Below, piece after piece: positions 42,101 through 49,031 of a stretch of 64,000 bases of DNA; position 1 is the stretch's first letter; the number at the start of each line of letters is the position of its first letter. The DNA is from Siderastrea radians. Lineage: Eukaryota; Cnidaria; Anthozoa; Scleractinia; Rhizangiidae. The position numbers and the translations under genes were made by a program. The notes beneath the pieces are model-generated. The model did not search any database, had not been told where the DNA came from, and was given only the letters and a program-made list of their open reading frames with translations. The DNA lies in the NCBI GenBank assembly GCA_964017195.1, contig OZ024894.1, positions 32,018,388 through 32,082,387 of the forward strand, read 5' to 3'.

Positions 42101-45100
42101 GGCATTAGGCCATCAGGGTCAGGGGTTCCCCCGATAGCTTTTTCAATTTCAATTTCTTTTTCCAAAACCATTTGGCAAGAATTGTTGCCCAACTTCTTCA
42201 ATTACAAGCCCAGTTTACCTCTCCCATCTTTTGTAAGCAGATCGATTAATTGTAGGGACTTTCAAAGAAGTAAAAAAGTTATTCATGTGTGTATATCGTA
42301 TGCCACTGTCGATAGCGCCAAGAGCAATTCTTGTTTAAGGTGTAAGCTCCAGGATCCCTTTTGCCACCGCGGTGCTACCTGGAGGTACAACTTTGCTTTG
42401 ACTTCCAACATTTGTGGCATACCACTGAATTAAGACTTGCACAACCCTCTTTTTTCTCTCCCACTGTACCAGCTATAGAAAGGAGCCCTAGGAAAAGTGG
42501 ATAAGACTGAATTTAATTCAATTATCAAAAACATTTGTTAAAAAAGCTTGTTTTAGACAAGGTGAATGTCAGGTTTTTAATTACCAGATTTGCAGTGCTG
42601 GTATGGTTTTAAAGATTGTTGGAGGAATCTAAAGTCAATAATCCCGTACCCAGACAGTTTTAGCGGTTTGTAATAACTATTGATTTTCTTCTCATTTTCT
42701 GAATGAGGAAGGTTTTGTTGAAATAAAATAGACAGTAGATTTCAAGTATGATTATGAAATGAGTGTTTTTCATCCACCGTCCCTCCAGGGAAAGAACAAT
42801 CAAATTCAGTTATGCATGGTTCAATTTTACCTGTTACCATCCCCCCCGGGCAACCCCGGGGACAAGTCCAGCCCTTCGGTCCCGGGGGTGGGGAATTGTT
42901 TGAAGCCGTCTTGTCCCGGGGGGGGGGGGGCAAATCGAATATAACTTCTTGTTGTTCTTGCAAAGTACGTCACTTCTCGGTTGACGCCGGACCGCGTGGA
43001 GAAGACTGCCTATTTCCAGTGAGAATCTCTAGAATTTGCAGCGGATTGGTTAGAGAAGAATAATCTCTCAAAACTAGAAATACGTAACTCGCAGAACCTC
43101 GCGAAGCTCGCGCAAGGGTGCACCACAAGGGGTGGGGAAGGGACAGAATTTCAGTTTAACTGGAGGTGTGGATGGGTGACCACAATGGTCCTGAATTGGG
43201 AGTTTAGATCGACATTCTGGTTCCCAGTTGCTTCCAGGTAACTTGCATCCAATCCCCTGTCATCCTAAAATCTAATGCATAGGACCTGGGTATGAGTTTA
43301 AGGGGGTAATTTGAGCTAACTGTTGTATTCTGACATAAGGTAAATTGCTGTTGTCCAAAACAATATGTAGTGGTGTTTCTGTTTATTTTGGTTGGGTGAG
43401 AGTAAGTTTATCAGAAATGCAGTTCAAATTCCAACTTGGAGCCGCACGCATGTTACCTCCAACATTGTTCAGTTTTTATTCTGTTTACTGGGTATTGACA
43501 AGTGTCAATAGCTAATACAATTCATTATTTCCCTTGAATGGTTGAGATAGCAGGAGTCTACTTCTGCTGAAAAGTGATGCAGCACAGTAAAAAAATTATT
43601 CGTTTACAGCCAAAAATTGAAAATGAGACTAAACCAGAATAATGGCAAACAAAGCACAGAGTTTCATATTGATGTGGTAGCAAGTTTATTCATTCCCCCC
43701 AACATACTATAAACATAGGCACACATTGCGTGCTTGACCTATGTTGAAATGACAAGTCTTATCCTCGCTTTTTTGCGATTTTTAAGACATACTCTGAGGA
43801 CAAAACAACACGCGATTATTCTTGCAAATACTTCCCCCCTCCACTATAGCACCTGAGTGCATAAAGCCCAGTTCAGACGCCGCACCTCCCATGTGTCGTA
43901 CCAAGTAGTACGTAGTTTTTTGGCAGTTGTACGGTGTCCAAATGAGTTTTTTCGACAGATTTCAATTAGGCAAGCCAAAATCTCAGAGTACGGCAAAGTT
44001 TGCCACTTAAATACGACCTAGGAGCGAAAATGTATTTGGTACGGCCCATGAGAGGTACGGCGTCTGAACTAGGCCTAAAACAGCTTTTTCGTTTACTCAG
44101 CAATACCCTTGGAATGCAAAAAAACATCCCGCTAAAAACCCAGTTGGACCAAAATTGGAGATAGAGCAACCATCGGGCTAGTAGGCTACAGGATAAAAAG
44201 TCAAACTGACACTAGAACAAAACGACTGCATAAAAACTTCAAATTAAATTTAAAACTGAAACCTCAGTTAAGGTCAACTAATGATTGTCTGCATATTACT
44301 GAAGAATAGAAATCCAGCTCACAACAAGATGTGAAAGAAATAAGTGTAGTAGATAATAATTTGAGGAGAGGACAGTCATTGCGGTCATGTTAAAATGTAG
44401 CCTGCAGACTGTGCAGACTGCAGACCATGCAGACTACGCAGACTGGTATTTTGTTTTCTTTAAGTAAACTGTGATTTGTTGTACTTTTTAGGACTTTTCA
44501 CTTTTTGTCGTGTTAAGATGACATGGCCAGCAGCTGGCCGAGTTCTCCAAAAAATGCCCCGCTGTAAGGAACTCTCGAACAATTTCGACAGAAAGATTCG
44601 CACCTTCTGGGAGTATTTCATATTCCTTTGCCAGACGATTCAAAAGTACATTTTGGTTTTACAGTTAACGAAGTTTCCGAGCTTGATCGTACCGTGAACT
44701 CGCTATGTTACCGTATACATTACAGGTTTATAAACCTACAGACACGCTTGAACAAGCTAATCTATGCAAATTGCTATCTTAAACACGTCGCTAAAAAAAT
44801 TCAAAAACCATATGTTCCCGTATATGATAAAACCAAGAAGGAAATCATTTCTATGTCGGCTGGAAAATCTGTGGATGTGACTGATATAAATCATGGTCAC
44901 AACATCGTAAACTAAAACTAAACCGCATTTTGGGAAGAGAAAACAGGTTTAAAAACCTACTGACACGCTTGAATAAACAAGCTAATTTATGCAAATTGCA
45001 ATCTTATAAACACGTCGCTATAAATTTCAAATTACCAAACAAAGCGGTTTCAAAAACCTTGCAAAGTACAGTCAAAATTTTCCGTATCAAGCACAGATAC

Positions 45101-48100
45101 AATCTTTTCAATCAACATCTTGCTAAAAGATACATAACCAAAACAGCTGTTTCATAACACAAATCATAAAAGAACAAATTAAATTACAGTTTCTCGTCAA
45201 CAAGTCTATTTTTGGAATGATGTTACATGTAATTGTTTTTGTCAAGTACTCACGTTCCACCGTTGGCCACGACAAAGTTCAATTTTACCTGCCCTTACAA
45301 TAGCTTTAGGAAATTACCATCAATTCCACCACACCAAGCCTTTACTGAAAATATAATATTCGAGAGGTAAAAGTAGAAAAGCACATTTGCGCTGATCGTT
45401 TCCGTCCCCATATGTACATTCGACATGGCCAGTAAGCTTAACCTTGTCTGACCTTCAGCTTCAGTAAGCGAATTCTAACCAGCTCTTTTATTGGTAGAAT
45501 GTACTCTTAGCTTAGTAGCCTCAATCTGATTGGTGCCACATAGTGCCACATAAATTCCCCCGGGGGGTGTACTCCCATGTGAAAGGTGCATGGATGCACG
45601 TCGTCTCGCGTTCTCCGTCTGTTTTAGCATAGCTTTAATTTAAATTTTCCGACGAGCATTCCCGCCCGTCTCACATGAGATTTCCCCCCCGGATCAAAAA
45701 TACATACATACATACATACAAACAAACAAACAAACATAGAAAGCGAAAAACTTCATGCTGACTAAGACCCTATGTTTTCAACATAGGTCAAAAATTGGAT
45801 TAGATAACTGTCACAATAAATTAACCCTTGAAGCCCCAGTGATCAGCATCTCTCTACAACAATAATGCTTTAATTTGGTCATCAGAATTAAGGAATTGAT
45901 CACCAAACATGAATAGTGTTAATGTTAGTAGAAAGAACTTCTCTGCACTAGTACTACAAGAAATGTATGAAGACAAAGTAAGTTAATTAACCAATTAAGG
46001 GAAAGGGTGAATTACATGTGGATTATAGCATGTGGAACCTTCAGAAGCAAGTAAACTTTCACATAGACAAATCATGTTGAAGGTGATTAGGATCTCAATT
46101 CTCATGAACTCGGTGCTTGCTTGTACATTGCGAGCAGAGCTGTGATGCTGGTCACTGTATGTAGCATGAAATTATTATCAATAATTAATGTTAAGCAGTA
46201 ATTTTTGTTTCACATCAAATACATACTGATTACATGTATGTACCTATCCCCACTACACATTAAGTGGTAATTGCTAGGAGCAGAGCAAGTGCATTTCTAA
46301 TTCCAAATTGTGAACAGACATTTTCCTTTCTGAACCATCTGAATATTATTATTTTTTTAACTATTAACAGGGTCAATATCCAAAACGGAAAACATAAACT
46401 CTTATACATTCTTACTGATCCGATATGAATTATTTCTTAAAAACATTTCCTCGGGAACGTCCTAAACTTAAAAATCAAGTTCTTTTACTGCTCCTACACA
46501 AATATGCACTGTTTGGGGAATTGAAACCTACTTTGTGAAATAATTTACTAGTAATTTCTCTTGTGTAATTTGTGGTTTTGAACATACTTGGAAAAATAAT
46601 TATATGTTGATTATTACTGGTACATCAAGAGTAAAGATAATGGTAGAGAGAGGAAAAAATTGAATCTGTTCAGTCACCATCCGTTGGAAAGGTATTCTAG
46701 GAAAAGTATTTTGATGATCGTGTATTTTTGTCGCCTCTCGTTACCTCTAACAAAATCATTTTGTCGTTTAAACTTACTTGTCTATGTTCTAAGATTTCTC
46801 GCCTGTGATACTCCAGTCTCCTGTTTGTCCTGCTGATGGCTTTAGTCAATTAATCCTTCGCTAGGTTATTACCGGTAAACGATGTTCGCTACCCGTTTGT
46901 CGCCTACTCTTTCGCCTTCGTAGTACGCGCTGAATTTCAAGTCGGCGTTCACGCTGAGTTTCAGTTGTAAATCTCCCCCGGAATGGATTTCCAGCCACTT
47001 GTTAAATCAGGGGTTGCTGTCTTTGCTTGGTCCCTCATTTGCATCAGAAATTGGTCCAGTAACTTATTCGCAGACGATGAATAAACATGTCAGCACGCAA
47101 ATGTTCGCAGCGAAGCAAGCAAGAAATGAAGAAACATGAGAGTGCGCAACTGTCAGCGGTCGCGATTTGGCTTTGTTGCTAGGCAACTGTGCGGACACCT
47201 TCGAAGATTTGACCAACCTTCAGCAATCCTCGCGCGATCCCCACGCGACAAATTTATAAACCTCGCTTCGCGAGGAATTAAAATCTGTATTCGAAGGTAC
47301 TTTTATTTTAAATTGTTAAACGAAAGTGCCTTTGATGCGTACTCGAATGGATGGCGTTCGTCACAAACAAAGAATTATTTCTTCAGCGTATTTATGTATA
47401 TACTAAGACGACTTAAAAAGACTGTAAATGAAAACGGATGCACGGCTTTATATTAAACAGAGGTCTCAGTCCAGTGTTCATTCTTATGAAACAAGCTAAG
47501 AAAAACTCCTTTAAAATGCTGCCATCAATTTTTGTTCACGGGCCTCTTATGCGTATGTGCTATATGTAGAATAAATCACGTGGCGAAGACCATTTCTTTA
47601 CTAGAGGTTTTTCTTCAGTTTTCTTTTTCAAATATAGACATTATACATGTAGTGCCCTTCGTTCAAGAAACTCTAGAAAAGCGTTTAAGTTCTTATCAAA
47701 ACGTCTGGTTTTGCTATTGTACGGAAATCAATATGGTAATCTATGCTTTGTACACAAAACAACGTGTTTGTGGTCGATGAGGAGCCCCGGGGGTGGGGAA
47801 TTGTCTCTTTCTGCGTGCCCAGGGGTGGGGAATAGACCGCCAAATGAAAACAAAATTGCAAATCCCCGGGGGTATGCCCGGGGGGGCATGGTTACAGGTA
47901 GAATTGAACCATGCATTACTAGTCACCTCCTTAAGAGTGACAATTGCAATAAGTGCGAGGTTACTGCAACAAAAACAACAAAAAAACGAGAGTTTTTTTT
48001 AAAACATAGTTTTAATCTACTAATTTGTCAGCGAAACGCTATGGTTCCTGTGTTTTACGAAGTTAATGTGGCTCGGCCACAACAGCTAACGGGCTGTTTT

Positions 48101-48967
48101 CATTGTTTTCGTCTTGAAACAACCGGTGTTTACAAAGTTCAACTCTCGCGGCTTGAGTCATCTTCTTCTGCTTCGCAGCTCGAGATGTCGGCGCCATGAA
48201 CAAGGGTTGTTTTGTGACCTTAGTTTAAGGCGTCGAATCACCTTTGTCGTCATTTTCTCCATAGAAAGCAGCAGAAGCAACTATTAACGAGATCAGAAAG
48301 ATCAGAAAACTAGCAACTAATAGGCTGAAGAAAATATTCTAATTTCAGCTTTTAGCTTTGAAACTTTTCGCCACGCGATGGTCATCTGTATCGAGATTTA
48401 TGCCGTAGAAAGAGCTGTAATTCACCGTCTGGCTCGACCATTTGTCGCACAGTAGCCAGGTGACTTTGTTACTGCGTAGCGAATTACCCATTTTTGGACT
48501 AGCCGGAACTGAAAACCATGTTTTTACATTTGACGGGAACACGAAAAAAAAAATTAATAATAATAATTTCGCCGCTATGTTTGTTTACATGTTTTAAATC
48601 CCGCACCATAGTGCTTAACACCGCTGACCGTCGGAGAAACTCTGTTCAGCCACCTTAAGTAGCTGTTCTTCTGTCACGTACCATTATACCTTCTTAGATA
48701 GCTAGCAAATTGCCTGAACGACTCACAACACTGTTGAAAAAGAGTAGGAGAGGTCACACGGTAGTGTTTCTGGTTGATCACTTGTTCTTATTTTACGAAT
48801 TTTAATTCGTAAAATAAGACTTAAAAGTGGGTGGACCAACATTTACTGACCAACAGAGGTCCTTTAGTGACTTCAACATCGAGTGAATAAAAAAGTTTCT
48901 CTAATGTTCTAGACATAACATTTACTGTTCGTTACAGAATGAATTTAAGAGTATCATATTGATAGTT

Positions 48968-49031
<64 letters not shown>

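Larger units (their letters stand above)
41763..48658. mobile_element. Candidate Kolobok-like (TTAA) DNA transposon, ~6.9 kb, nested and decayed
   Basis: Left end TTAA-GGTGGCTGAACACAGTTT (41763 on) and right end AACTCTGTTCAGCCACC-TTAA (to 48658) are inverted copies, each outermost next to TTAA. Inside, on the minus strand, is a transposase relic (41860-42210). TTAA duplication plus this transposase type fits Kolobok-like elements. The two ends could instead belong to two separate fragments; another worn end-like sequence, CTGTTCAGTCACC, occurs near 46668. Confidence 0.5.

Noticed and set aside
41945..42433. 162-residue plus-strand frame
   Set aside because: It overlaps the minus-strand transposase relic in antisense and has no recognisable domain.
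46664..46680. CTGTTCAGTCACC, resembling the right end of the TTAA transposon
   Set aside because: No TTAA next to it and several mismatches; kept only as a caveat for the large element.
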